Assembly: GCA_019614645.1 (NCBI GenBank)
Contig: JABWDB010000017.1
Location: 1,550,001-1,614,000, forward strand
Origin: Stratiolaelaps scimitus
Lineage: Eukaryota; Arthropoda; Arachnida; Mesostigmata; Laelapidae
Length of the DNA stretch: 64,000 nt
Direction of reading: 5' to 3'
Position numbers and translations under genes: made by a program. Of this stretch, positions 22,979-36,240 are shown piece by piece. The first letter of the stretch is position 1; every line of letters begins with the position of its first letter. The notes beneath the pieces were generated by a model. The model was given only the letters and a program-made list of their open reading frames with translations, was not told the DNA's origin and did not search any database.

Positions 22979-23655
22979 GCTTCGGTATCCGATAATACGA
23001 TGATTAAGGAGGGCCGTCTCTCGTTCGAGAGTTTCGTACTTCGACGAAAAGCAAATGCCAGCAGCCACCAGCAAACTTTTTAGTCTGCTCCTCCTCTACG
23101 TATTTTTTTTACTGAAATTTCTCAGTCCACTCGGAGCCGTTGGCTGCTGGGTGTTTATCGGGAAGGACGACCTCGAAGGGAACAGGGCGGCCTCGAAAAC
23201 AAATTCTCCACAAAACGCACAGACGTTGTTGACACAAACAAAGGTGCAGGGTGTGTACGCTATTCCGAGTCGAGCTTACTGATCTTTCGTCTTTCGATCG
23301 CTTTCTCGTTGGTAGTTAGGTGTATTCCGGTGTTGGTGTTGATGGTGGTTGTCGTGGTCGTTCACAGCACACTGGTAGTCGGGACACTTGGCTAGTTGTC
23401 CTGGTTATAGGCTGCTGATAGTCCTTGGTCACGTACGTGAAGCCATAGACCGAAGGTCTGGCAGGTAGGTACATATACGAGTAGTGATATTGTTGTGGTC
23501 GCCGTGAAGGCCTCTGCTGGCGTTGGTGCGGCGAGTCTCGGAGGAGCCAGTGAGGGCACGGCAGCAACACAACACAGAGGGGGAAGAGAACAGTTGTCTG
23601 GCTGACGACTTCGCTCGCCGACAGAACAACACAGTCGTTCAAAGATGATCACGAG

Positions 23656-24090
23656 GTGAGGCGGCCAACCGAACCTGCATTGGCTGATGGCACCACCACA
23701 ATGACAACAATAACAACAACTGATTTGATGAGAGAGGGAGACAACCAATCAAGCAAGGTTCAATTTACTCGTGAACCCTTAGCAATAACGAATATGATCG
23801 AACCGAGAGCAATGCGGGATATCTGGGTCGTTGACAAATACCGAGATGCAATACAACGCGAGCTTAGACACAACACCGCGATTAGCGGCCCGCTCGATTT
23901 TTCGACTGGGTTCGAGTTGAACCTTGAAGACACGTCGGTCTGGTTTCGAAAGCCGAGTTGGTTACGCACTCGATTGATCGCCGCTGGGCCTCGCTGTACC
24001 GACACAAAAGGTGCGGCACCCGACCATACTCTCCACGTTTGGTCAATGGCAAAACCAGCTGATCTCTTGTCAACGCCCGTCCTCTGCTAA
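23656..24090 (+). other. Open reading frame of 144 codons, unidentified
   Basis: An ATG-started plus-strand frame lying head-to-head with the Ser/Thr/Pro-rich exon. The translation is not low-complexity, but shows no motif I recognise, no transmembrane segment and no signal peptide. Overlapping frames on the minus strand are nearly as long. It may be a chance frame in a GC-rich promoter region. Confidence 0.15.
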
Positions 24091-24649
24091 CTATGTCTGC
24101 TTGGCAGGGCTCAAAACTCTGCGATTTCACTGAACTTCCTCGTTTGTTCTCCTTCTCTCCCCGCTCGTATGGTAAACAGATGTTGTCATTCACTGTACAA
24201 CAACTATGGATTTCTATCTATCAGTGCCACCTTTGCTACCAGCGCTTTTCGCAGCTCGATGGAGGCCAGCGTTGGCTGGCTAGCTGGCTGGCTGGCTGCT
24301 GTGCGATCGTTTGGACGGCGGAAAATTTCGCCTCTCCCAGTCACCGACCGACGCCAAGCCAGTCGTCAACAACCACATTCACGGGGAGGCGAGCTGCGAG
24401 AGGAGAGTTTCAGCGAACTGAGCTAGTCAGCCAGCGTCGTTCACTGCCTCCAATCGCTAGCGGGTCCTTCATAACGCTCGGTCGGTCGTTGTTATTCGTA
24501 GGGCTGCTGGCGCAGTTCCCAGTTGTGTTAGTAGGGCCAGATGTGTCGTCCATGAACGGACTTTCTCTCTCCCTTCCCTCCGAGTTGGGTGAGGGCGGCA
24601 GAGGAACGAGAGGGCGATTTTGTACAATCATATGTGTTATCATATAGAT

Positions 24650-27600
24650 ACACTTACTTACTCTATATCATATCTAGTGAGGGACAAATCCTTGGTGGCA
24701 ACAGATTTTGATACGAATTTACTGTGTAAGCAGCAGCATTTGCTGGCTGATTCGAAGGGCGACCAGGCACCGGAGTGAAGGGACACTGAGAGAGGTGCTA
24801 CCAGCAGCGAGGTATAGAGAAAAATAGACCTATGTGTATGACCTCACCACTCGGTGATTCGATGTAAAATGAACGAACGGTGTGTCAGATCGGCAAAGAA
24901 CAACTTTGAAAATCGAATAGAAGCAAAGTCCAAGTAGCTGAGATGACTCAAGTTAAGAACTACGGTCGAACACAAAGACAACGTGATACACCGGCAGTAG
25001 ATGGGCAACGGCATCACAGAGCAGGTGAAGCCACGGCGAAGTGCTGCTTTGTCGTAGCTTCACGAAGCGCAGGGGAAAGATGTCAGGAGGCAAATCTTGA
25101 CAGTAGGGGGTTATCTGTAGACAGGGACGAGGACTGACGCATCGAAAAACGAGTGGTCACTGTCGTATGTTTTGTGCAAGTTTAGATAGAATCGTATGTT
25201 AGAACTATTATTAATAGAACCTGATTGAACAGCGCCCCCCTATCCACTTGATATACGCTAGCTGGCTAATAACTATGATAATGAAAGGCTGCCATAGACT
25301 GGGGATGCCGATGCCAAGATCCCGACCAGAAGCATCAACTTGTACCGGTAAATAAAGGCATTGATTTGTTCGATGTAATCAAACAATATCTACTTCCAAA
25401 TATATGACAAACCCACACCAGGGATTGAACCTGCAATTGTCTCGCGGCTCTTACATGGCCACTGCCCTAAGGTGACATTCGAACATCGCATAATTGATTA
25501 TTATCTGATATATTATCTATTATCAAGTAAAAATACAACAGAAAAATGAAATTATCTACGGACAGTGTTCGTGGAAGAGCAGTTCCGGTCTCTCATAAAA
25601 CGTAATGACACAATTAGATAATGGGATGTCGAGGACGACACGCCAATTAATTTCTAGAAAATTGAACACTTGCCACATACACGCATGCTCGAGGTACGCC
25701 TACAACTCAGCTATATACCTCTCTTTTAATTATAGACGTCACCAATCACAACAGTGATTAGCTTCGGGTAGCCTGGACGTCGAGGGAGGCACCGTTCGTT
25801 TCACGACGGACTCTACTTATCTCATCGTTATCATCTTCTATCTCATCGCGTTCACATTATTATCCTGCGCCACGAAACGCATAGCAGAAGGTAATTCACT
25901 CGAGCTGGCGCAGATCCCGCTCAGAACCCTCGACCTGTTTCGAGTAAGATTTCACTTTTCGCCACCGTCACAGAACAGTGTCGTTTTCGTTTGAGCACGC
26001 GTTCGAGTTCGTTCGCTCTGGCTAACTACGATCGATATGTGTACCTCAAGAAGGCTAGCATATTGTGAAACTATATATTCCTACCTTGGATGTCGTGTGA
26101 ACGTAGTACATATTGCCACAAAGCGCAGGGAAGGTCCTCCGGGCCTCCCAGTGCTTGAAACTTACTGAGCTGTCAATGACTGCCAACCCCGTAAGTAGTA
26201 TAGCAATGCCTTTAAGAGCCGCAGCGTATCGTGCGTTTTTCTTTACAATTGAGCCATATGAAGGCGGGATCGAGTGGGCGCCGTCCGGGCAAAGGAGTTC
26301 CGGTGCGCGGAAAACACCTATGACATCATGGTCACTTAGTTCTCTGTGCCCGAGGTCGCCAGTGTAACACAGAAACTCCTGCTCGCCTACACCATATCAG
26401 TCAGTGGTAGGCAATAGTCGGACAGTTGCCGTCTGCTGGGACAATGTGTGCCAAGGGATTCGCCGAAACGTCACGAGACGTCACAGGGACAAGACACCCG
26501 ACGGCAACGCAGAGAGGGAGACTCGCGGATCAGTTTCTACTATAGTTGCTATGGCATTGCAGTTCGTTTGAGAAGCAAAAACAGCAATCATGCGGCTCCA
26601 TGCAGTGTACCGTTTTACCGGGCTTTCCGCCACAGGCGGATGTTGACGGATAACCGGATGTTGGCGTCAACTCGAAGAGCGTATCGCCGCCTTCAGAAGC
26701 GGTGGCTAGTTCACAATCGATGGTGGACGTCTCTGATCGAGTCTCCATGTAAAAACTCAAATCAATCCTATGAAAATGTATCATACATATTCGACTTGCC
26801 AATGTCAATATTATATATATATATATATAGAATGTAATTATGTTTCGTACAAGTAACTACATTATCTATATATAATTACGGTCATTTTGTACACCTGCCC
26901 CTAACCTGTATACATTGTTGTAAACTCTCTACGATATTAGATGACTTGACGTTTAGTGCCGGAATTGCAATGTTGCAATGCTTACGTTTTCCTAATAAAA
27001 AATCGTTTGTGTATTTCCACTGGTTCCTTGGTTATCTTATTGTTTCGTTGGTTCGTTTGTTAGTTCCCTCGCGTATGTTGACTTCATTCGACTCTCTACA
27101 AAAGAATGAGATTTTTACAAGATTAGATAACACGTTTACTAACATTGACGTGTTTTTCAACGAACACCTCCTTTTGTTTCTCATTGTGGTGGCCAGCGCG
27201 AGCCAGCGGGTTCACGAGGGGATGGATAACCCGTGTGATGATTATCGAAGGCGTCGTATATATTTTTCTTTGTATTCGAATTGTCGCCGTGGATTAGATG
27301 CCACTCAACTTGACCATCATTGAGATAAGTGAGGTAACTCAGACGACCAAATCGAGATAACTCAGGTTCGAACACGAAAGCGATGGAGCCTGGGTTATCT
27401 CGATATGGCGCAATAACCAAAAGGAGCCTCGCATACTCGGCTACTTTGCTTCGTATAGGGAGTAACAGTGGTGTAATATTAACGGTCGTGTATTTTATTT
27501 TATTTATTGTTATATTTATTTTTTTCGTGCTGCCTGGGTCATTGACTTCTTGACAGCTTGTAAAATACAACTTGAGTTAGCCTGGCCTATATATTATATA

Positions 27601-27940
27601 TATCTTTTTGTATATGAAAATGTGTATATATATATATGTAAATGTACATATATACCATCCATTTGAATATTTATATATTATATAGAACCTTAATTTTGCT
27701 ACAGATGCTCGGGACATAAATACTGACGTGATAATCAGCGTTATCTCCACTCTCTGGCACTTAATTGTAGATGTAGTCCGAAAGCAGTACAGATTTCGGT
27801 AGCCGTGTTCGCTACGGTGCCTCCGATTTTGAACTTGAAAAGCATTATCGCATGACATTGGCCTCGGGATAGGTCCATTTTCAAATCGCGCAGAATTTTT
27901 TAAAATCGTTTTATCGAGTCGCTCTTCGAAACAAACCAAA
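24650..27940. other. Non-coding stretch with one tRNA-like SINE arm
   Basis: No gene is supported. A minus-strand tRNA-derived repeat is at 25405-25480. TA-rich tracts occur near 26812-26829 and 27585-27640. Frames around 26946-27570 overlap on both strands and look like chance. Confidence 0.35.
25405..25480 (-). repeat. tRNA-derived SINE head (other family)
   Basis: On the minus strand: an A-box-like TTAGGGCAGTGGCC, then about 30 bases later a B box GGTTCAATCCC with flanking complementary CAGG/CCTGG bases. The A-to-B box spacing fits a tRNA-derived Pol III promoter. The acceptor stem is not paired, so this is a SINE head or tRNA pseudogene, not a functional tRNA. Confidence 0.5.
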
Positions 27941-27944
27941 TGTT

Positions 27945-28110
27945 TTAGGTCTGACTCTCAGTAAACATTTAACGTCATAACACGCTTTGTAAGACAAACC
28001 CCTCAATGTGCAACGGTGGGTATCGAGCCCGTGCACCTACGTGGCTCCTCCGGTTGTAAGGCGCACACGTATGCACCACGCCACCGCGGTCGATCCCGAA
28101 ACAACCCAAC
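27945..28110 (-). repeat. SINE-B copy with the most complete tRNA-like head
   Basis: Read on the minus strand: an A-box-like GGTGGCGTGGTGCATACG, an arm CCACGTAGGTGCACGGG with B box GGGCTCGATACCC, then AGGGGTTTGTCTTA and the tail GACGTTAAATGTTTACTGAG with AGTCAGACC. This copy best shows that family B descends from a tRNA gene. Confidence 0.7.
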
Positions 28111-28114
28111 AGCA

Positions 28115-29470
28115 GAAAACGGCACCTTTTTCGCGCCCACACACCGCTGCTGCCACTCTCATGGCGCCAAAGTTTTGAAATCCTAAAACCGGAAAACACT
28201 TTCCGGGCATATATAATATACCACATTTGTCATAGGTAATATAATCGACATTGTCATAGGTTGATTACGATCGTTATTTAGAATTAACTATTTATATGAT
28301 GACAGTATTCTTAGAAACACAGATAAAATATTATTAATATTATGACAAAAGTTATAAAAGGCAGAGAAGCTCTACAATGGTCGTATCTGTATTATAGAAA
28401 TGTACATATGTATGCACCACTCAAATAGGTCGCTAGCTCAATAGCCTTTAATTCCTATTGGGTAATTAGCTATGGCGATACCTTATAAAACATACTCATA
28501 TAATATCAGTCTCTAATATCTGTCCACGGCGTTCAATCCTGAACATGATACAGATTATGATGTAATTGACCTCAGCGATATAGTTTGAACAGTTTCTGGG
28601 AGCCATTATTCACTCATACGGTATATTACTCTATAGGGACAATCAGGTATATTTAACATTCGGTTGTTCTATGTTTGTTAGTTTCATGTCTGATGCATTC
28701 TATAAAATCCCGCAAAGTGAAGCAACATGCTGAACTACAGCTATGTCACTTAAAAAAAAAAATATATATGTTGAGTATCGCTGTGAGTGTATATATATAC
28801 TGTTAGTGTTTGTTGGGGCGGCACGACGTGCTAAGGCAAAGGCGTATAACTAGGGGTGCCATTGCCATGGAAACCACTATTTGCGTTTGCCGGTTCGATC
28901 CCCAGAATTTGCGGTTTGTTGGAGAAATATATATATATATAATCTGGCAGTCGCAAAGCTCGTACACTGCATTGGTGGTTATTGGCTTTTTATAGTTGAA
29001 CTGTTAATTATTATACTCTTAAGTAAAAAGCTGCAGCAATCCGAAGTGAGGTAGAGCGTCGGACCGATGAGCACGAGTTCCTGGCTTCGATCCCCAGCTG
29101 AAGCATAGCATTATTTTCAAATATTCCTCACATAATTCGAATTTTTAATTTAGCCAAGTAGTCGGCGATGGCGCATTTGATATGTATTTTAGGCTATTAT
29201 CAACTACGCACGTTTGGAAGTAGCGATGAGTTCCAACTCGATTGTGCTTAGCTGTTGTCGTTCAGAATTTACGGACTTAAGATTAACTAACGATAATACG
29301 TTCAGCACAGGTGAGCTCATGGATAGATTAGCCCCAATTATTAGGACAGTCATTAACTTCACGGGTAAGCGCCAACAGTCGGCTTTACAGATGTATTAAA
29401 AAAGGGACCAACGGTGGGACGACTCTGTTATGGGAAATGTCTTGTCATTTCTGGAATGGTTAAAACGGTT
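28115..29470. other. Non-coding stretch with two tRNA-like pseudo-arms
   Basis: Two Pol III B-box-like segments (GGTTCGATCCCC near 28891 and GCTTCGATCCCC near 29084) occur with partial A-box-like sequence upstream (GGTAGAGCGTCGGA near 29050). Neither folds into a convincing cloverleaf with a paired acceptor stem, so I treat them as SINE or tRNA pseudogene remnants. No protein gene is supported. Confidence 0.35.
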
Positions 29471-29490
29471 TGAACCGCTTTTGTTGTTTT

Positions 29491-30234
29491 CTAAACAAAA
29501 ACAAAACCCTGACCGTTCACACTCAATGTCATCTGGTTCCTGAGCCATTTACAGTTCACATCGGACTTATATTTCTGAGCGCTTAGAAACGATTTCCGAG
29601 CGCCCCTTTGTACATTGGCTGCTACCAGATAATGCGACTTAGGGAAGCCCCACATGTTATCAGCTGAATCATAATAGTTACGGCACATTTTACTGTTTCA
29701 TCTACCATTTGTCTTGACATCGACGTTTTATGATATTGGTACGTCTTTTCCTACCTGTAATTCGATATAAACAAAAATAGTTTCCCCAAACCAACAACAT
29801 TTTGCTGCAATATAAAACACGGACATTTGTCCACGGTTGCCGTTGTTCGGGAAACATATTTGATTCAAATGCCAACAGCTAATACCCCGCAGTTCGATTG
29901 CACAAATACTTGCCAAGCTGTAGTCCATGGTAAGCGGAGAGTGACTCAGCCACTGTTCTTGAAGGGGATCGATACACAGTAAACGAAAGCTGAGTGGTAA
30001 ACTAGCCTTTATCTGAATTGCCATTCGGCGCAACAGTTTTACTGGAGAAAGAGCCATCGCCGCTGTGGGAAACAGCCGAACAGAGGACTAGAGGAAATGG
30101 AGTTACTAGCCCAACGATTTCCTTATGCAGAATAATCAGTTGGCCATTAATGACCAATGATGCCGTCTCATGTTCTTGCCTTTCGACATAATAAATAGTT
30201 TGCTTGTTACAGAACCAAATAGTTCTACTTGATC
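29491..30234 (-). pseudogene. Kelch-repeat-like remnant (degenerate)
   Basis: Three minus-strand segments in three frames each resemble part of a kelch beta-propeller blade. 30234-30136 reads DQVELFGSVTSK then MRRHHWSLMAN and a stop. 30062-29755 reads RLLCIDPLQEQWLSHSP and continues to a CAG/GTAGGA junction. 29673-29491 reads NYYDSADNMWGF, ending in VNGQGFVFV. The recurring pattern is Tyr/Phe-Asp-Pro-like, then Trp a few residues on, then Arg and a hydrophobic strand, as in KLHL proteins. The middle segment is flanked by a TTTCCCACAG acceptor and a good donor, but the reading frames do not join cleanly and stops intervene, and the diagnostic Gly-Gly doublets are mostly lost. A decayed gene copy is the simplest reading; a diverged functional gene is less likely. 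Confidence 0.35.
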
Positions 30235-30479
30235 AGCTTTAGACGATGAATAAAATAAAGACCTCCTGCAGCTAGTTGTGCCAATAGACTTGGTCCCCCC
30301 ACTACCGAGATCTGCTCTGACCAGTGACTCCGGGCGGGCCGGGTCCGATTCCGCGTATACCCAATGGAATCGTTGAACGCGAGCTGTTCATGTCGCACTA
30401 ATAGCTATAAACCACCAATAGCGGATCAGATAGTGAAGGAAATCGAAGGTCGGTTTTGTGTGGGTGGCCGCAGAACGAG

Positions 30480-33400
30480 CTGGAAGTTCCTCAGAAAACT
30501 GACAATTCATTAGTGGTCCTTACTTTTTGTGGTACAGTAAATTGCAAAATAGAATTGTAGAATATTTATGATTTTACAAAATTATAATAATAATAATGAT
30601 AATATTAATAGTCATCTACAATAGTTGGCCTTGAGTGCACCTTGTGATGTTCTACTTTCCTTGGGGGTTCTAACTATTCTGTTACGATGGAAAGCGTACA
30701 CGCGCTCGACCGTATTCGACAACAGTGACTAGCACTTATCCATGACTTGATATCGTTCTCTTAACCTATTGTGAAGGATTTAGGGTGAAATCTGATAGCT
30801 GGCTCTTGCACCGATAACGGTCATTTGACATGAACGATCTGCGCCTTGAACCGCGCATGTTCGATGACTAATTTCCCGGTTGTTGGCGACTGCCCGAGTT
30901 AGCACTTGGTCCGTTGGGTAGCAACAGCTATAGCTCAGGCTTAATCGGCTGGCGATGCATCTAGCAGCGAGCTACGATGCTCCATTTCATGACGGGGTTA
31001 TTTCTTTAGCAATACAACCCGTGCCGATAGTGTCTAATCAAGTATAACACTGGATATCAAACAAGCTGTCTTTCAACCGAACAAAATGTGATACGTCTCC
31101 GACAGTTGCTTTTATATTTGCAGCTTGGTCCCTAAAATGATATCCACTTTGGCCAAAATCGAGGCGAGACACGGCTATGTGGACGGCGCTAATCAACGAC
31201 GGAGATGTATTGAAGGTTCCCAGTTTGGCGAACCTTCTGAACCTACGCTGGAAACAGACTCACGTCATTGTTATATCGGCGATATTTCTTCGTTGGCAAA
31301 ATGGGGTAGATGTCATATGAATCTCAACAGCACAACCTCCTTTCCGATGATTCAAACTGTCAACAGGCTGCTATTAATATATTCCACACTAATTATTGCC
31401 AATAGATGAGCCCCGAAACAGTTGCAGAACCTCATCAATTGTACGAGCTCAATAACATGGCCTCTATTTCAGATGGGTCGCATGAGGCAAATCTTTCGGA
31501 GTGGCTCCAGTCTCCTTACGCCAAATATCCACGGTTCGACATCTCCTCCTGTTCCCAAGGCCTTGTCAGAAGGGGTCCTGTCGACGAACGTGGTCTTTCC
31601 CTTGCTCTTGTATGGACGATCCCTCACGCATACGGTATATTGTCTAACATGTAGGGCACAAGGCTAACTGGAGCTTTGCCTTACGCTTCTCAGCCGTCCA
31701 TCGACCATCGGATCCGTATATTAGCGTGATTGTGCCCATAACAAGCGCTGAATGATGCAGAAATGATGCCACCGCATTGTCTTCATAACCGCTACCGTCT
31801 CGTTACGTGTCCTGTATGTGAAGGCTTCGCGCAAGCGTCATTGAACACTCGCATTTGTTCCTATCTCTCACCACGTATCTCTCTCCTATCTCTCGCTATG
31901 ATTCCACTGAACAAAAGACCCTGATGGGTTTACTCTCGCTGTAGCGCTTCATTTGTACTCTTGTGCTATTATTTGTAAACCCAGGTAGGTTTGTGGCTGT
32001 TGATATCATCTCGTTCATCAGGTAAACGCCGATGTTAAAAAGCAAGGGATGTTTAATGTTCTTCAATAGAAGGCGTTTATTGTAACCAATTGGTTTGGGA
32101 TACAGTTCGCTTATCGACAGCAATTGTTGAGCGCACGTTAGAAATTTCCTCATGATGCTGGTTTGTTTCAGTTGTCACAGATGTGCCCATGATCCCAAAT
32201 TACTGAGCCATGGTAATTTCTCGTTGGAAATTCGCCACAGAAACACACTCGCACGGAAGAGTAATTCCCACGGCCGAGCCGCCATTGCTGAAATTAGCTT
32301 CTCACAGGTGTGAAAATATGAAAGCCGTCGATCATCAACTTGACTGGATTAATATCCATCTCGAGTCCTTCTAACTGATACTCAGGTTTTCATTTTAAAT
32401 CGCACTAGTAATCTGTTGTCTTGTGCAGATCCACTGAAACAAAGGAACCAGTGCTGACTCGAACATTATGACTATGTTAACTTTTCGTCATTTTAATCAT
32501 TTTCGTATTTCTTTTTACTATTAACTATTCGTGCAGATTTGTGATCGATCGAGAGTCTAGAGAGCTGTGGATGCCTGTCTTGCGCGTGAGGTGCTCCAAA
32601 TATATACGAATCAAGTCGGACTCCACTTGTAGGAAGCATCTTTTGGTTTGTCTGGCTTTCTAGTGCTTATTAGAATACCCTAGCAGCGGTTAATGCCGAG
32701 GTGAGATATAATTAGAAACTGTTGATAAGTAAACATCTTCAGATAATGGCAATCTGGTAACTTTATATTTAGCCAACGCCCGTCAATTGAATATCGCTTA
32801 GGCGATCTGTTAGGAATAGACGATATCTTCAAAAAATTTTAGGATATGGATCGTCGTTTGACAATAGTGGGAATAGGTGACACTTTCACTTCTATTTTCG
32901 AAGACACACGTTCTCCTCTTTTGTCCTTTGGGCAGAATCCTGTGCCACGTAATCCCCTTGACAACAACTAACGAGGCAAGTCAACTTAGATAAGCCATGC
33001 GTTTCGTATTAGCCATAGCTTATAACAGACATTGTGGACATCTACAAGCGTCATTCTGGTTCGTTAGCCATCTAAGGTACATGACCATACACTCGGTAAC
33101 TCATCCTTGAGCTATTTTTGGATACATTTCAAGGTATGAGGCAGATGTTACATAGAATTCTAATTAAATCACAACAATTGATCTATTCCCAGCTCAAGCA
33201 ATTAGATAAACGTCCACCCATATGGAGATTAACACGTTTTACCTAAGTAAGTCAGCAGGTTATCCCCGCTTCAAAATGTCCATATAAGTCTACTCCTTGC
33301 TATTTATATGGTGCCATTTCGCGGGCCATTCACGGAAATGATATTCTGCGACATGCCAACGTCAGGGACGCGGGATATATCCACATAAACACAATGAAAA

Positions 33401-34290
33401 GTTTAAACACGAATGCAATTAAGATATCTAGCAGTGAGTAATCCTTTCGAGATTTGTGTTTGAATTTCTCTGAAAAGCCTCAAAGGCCGAATTCGATGTG
33501 GAGGGTAACCGATACTGGAGTCGAGGAGATCTAGTAGACTTTACTCATTGGAGCATCGTATTGGAAAAGCGAAAGCACATCGTTTACAAAACAGATCTGG
33601 CTTACACGTTCTAGACAGCGTAAGCAAAGGCTGGCTTCCATCCACACATCCACGTGATGTCTGTACCCACCCCCAAGCTACACGATAGCTCGCACGCTCT
33701 GAGCTTTGATCAAGCCCTGAATTTACTGCTTCTATGGGAAAGCATGATGTTTATGGTAGATTACACAATCTTCCCATATATATATATATATATTCTTCTG
33801 TGGCAATTTTTCTAGCATATACTACTCTTTATAGACCACGCTTGAGAACGGTAGTAATAGTTTGTGTATAGATAGTCGTGGTTGGACATCATTTACGTAC
33901 GCATATATATATATATATATATATATCTATATATATGCATATTATGTATGTCTTCATTTTGCGTCAGACCCTTTGAACTGTTAGCCAAGAAAATGCTTTG
34001 TAGAATAATTGTTACCACAAAATCGTTGTATAAGCTGAGTAATTTATACCACTTTCGAGATGGCCAACTTTGGTCTACAATGCAAAGCATGGCCATTGCA
34101 GTACGCGGTCGACGAGATAGGTACTACCATCAAACGGGTTATAATATATATGTATATATAAAGAATCACTTCATATCACAGCATTCGCCTGTACTCGTAG
34201 GATCCGGTGGCGTGTTTTAAGCGCCCGATATATTTCGGTGTTAGCTCATTTTGTTGCTATATATAAATGTTATGTACGCGTTTTTGAAGT
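30480..34290. other. Non-coding stretch, nothing recognised
   Basis: No gene is supported. Frames at 31125-31667 (plus) and 31896-32153 (minus) have no domain I recognise. (TA)n tracts lie at 33776-33792 and 33903-33938. An old degraded transposon could be hidden here, but no catalytic motif is readable. Confidence 0.3.
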
Positions 34291-34296
34291 TATACA

Positions 34297-34330
34297 AGTG
34301 GGCGACAATTGTATTGCTCACGTATCATAT
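34297..34330 (+). repeat. Interspersed repeat C (fragment)
   Basis: AAGTGGGCGACAATTGTA matches the start of the copy at 47910-47965 and, less well, 8075-8130. Similarity stops within about 30 bases. Confidence 0.4.
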
Positions 34331-34334
34331 TCAG

Positions 34335-36240
34335 TGCTCAGTTTATATATTCAGGTTATAGTTTGTTTCTAGCTTTGTGTTTATGACCGAGGATGATCAG
34401 CTCTATACCGATGGTAGGCACGCGATGCCAAAATGGAATCAAGCGGTGTCTTATATCGCGGGCAGCCCGCGATTCGCCCAGCAACTTTAAGCCTCCGCGG
34501 CGATACAGCGAGACGATATGCAAGTACATAAACTCGGCTCAAGACGTTAAAATCATAAAATAGTAGCAATTCTCCATATAGCTTTGTGGGGGGAGGGTCC
34601 CATGTATCAAGATTTTTATGCTACGTGGGTTCTCATTCAGACGACGGCTATGACTTTCGACTACCATGCTATGGACAAACATACGGGCCAAGCATCATCC
34701 CATCAAATAGTTCACAGATGTTGCTTTTGCTAGCAACACATTGTGAGAAAAATAACCAGGCTGTTCTTTGTCTCCCCAATAAACGTTTATCTTTAAGTGA
34801 AGGTTTGCAGCCTTTTTCCATATAACGAAGTAAATTGTGCCAACTAGCCTGCAGGTACCAAATACGTTTCAGTAGTTTTCACATTAATTTGAGATACTAT
34901 GAGAGACCGACCACACAATGAGTACGATATCCTCACTACGGATTTCTTCCTTCGTCGCAGCAGTGGCCTTTGTTCTACCATTGAATACTATTAGATATTT
35001 CACTCGATTCAGATGCATACAGCCAAACGTTGTTCGTTCGTCACATGTGTACGGTTGCTTGTTTGCTTGCTGAGCATATAAATCATGTGATTGCCATCAT
35101 CGATACAATTCTACCGGAACGGAACAGTCAGTACAGCAATATCATATGGTGAATATCACATAGCTGATTGTACTTGCTATCATCACCAGTAGCATATATG
35201 TTTTGAAGTTTAGTCTCAACGAACTCTCTGTTAGTGCCTGTGCCACTTAAGTAAGATGTTCAGTCATCGAGAGTAGCAAACCTGATCCCGTGCGCATATG
35301 TACGTGGTGGCTTAGTTATACGCCAACAGGCTCTGCGTCACACTTGTTCATCTTGTATCGAATGCGATCTCCGTTGTTGCTACTGGCGCTACAGTTGACG
35401 ACCTACTGACTACTTTCAACCAGCTACAGCAATGGGCGGTGACACCCTACCAATGGCAAATGCAAGCAAAGCAAAGAACTTACAATCCAGCCTTTGACGA
35501 TCGACCATTTCGAGCGAGAGAGCTCGAGTGCTTGGAGTCGTGCGTTTCTTAAGCGTGCGCCACTCATCCTGATGGGCAGCGAACTAGCTAGCCAAGCTGG
35601 TCGCTGAATTTGCGCAATTCTCTCTCGATATGCGACTGGCTAGAAATCGGCTGTCATGAATTCTAGATGCGCAGCGTATCAGCTGACATGCGAAACACAG
35701 TCAGCCGCACGTGATGCAGTGTTCTCGGTACGAAGCGCCCTATTTGTACTAGCTACCCCGAGTATAGTCGAGTATAGTTTCTCTCTCTTTCTCGCTCTCC
35801 CTCTCTCAGTCTTTAATGAATGAATGCCTGTTCACCATATCTTACGAGAGTACAACCGATCAGAATCAAAAAGCCTTGTGACGAGATTCGGTTAGCGTGG
35901 CTCACGTTGGCCGTGTGACAGGAATTTGCGCGTGTGCGCTTCACCGTGCATTTTACTGCAGTCATGTGTCTCGTAGTCTTGGTAAAATTGAATCATAGGG
36001 GACCAGGGAGGGTCCCTCAGAGAAACGGATGCTGTTCACTACAATTCATCAGGGGCTGATCATTGCCGTACTTACTAGTCGGGAGGGGAAGCAGGCTGGC
36101 AGTCTGTCTAGCGGCCTAACCGAGGTGATTGTCAACTTCTTGATCGCCCATAGATATTTCCACTTCGGGCCATGTTCCACCTAACCGCATCTTGTGGTGG
36201 CTAGCAGTACAAGCCGGACCACTGCGACCGACTCGACCTC
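34335..36240. other. Non-coding stretch
   Basis: No gene is supported. It includes a CT-rich run near 35778-35808. Short frames have no domains. Confidence 0.35.

Noticed and set aside
28890..29100. B-box-like sequences as functional tRNA genes
   Set aside because: Acceptor stems do not pair and the A-box context is poor; better read as SINE heads or tRNA pseudogenes.
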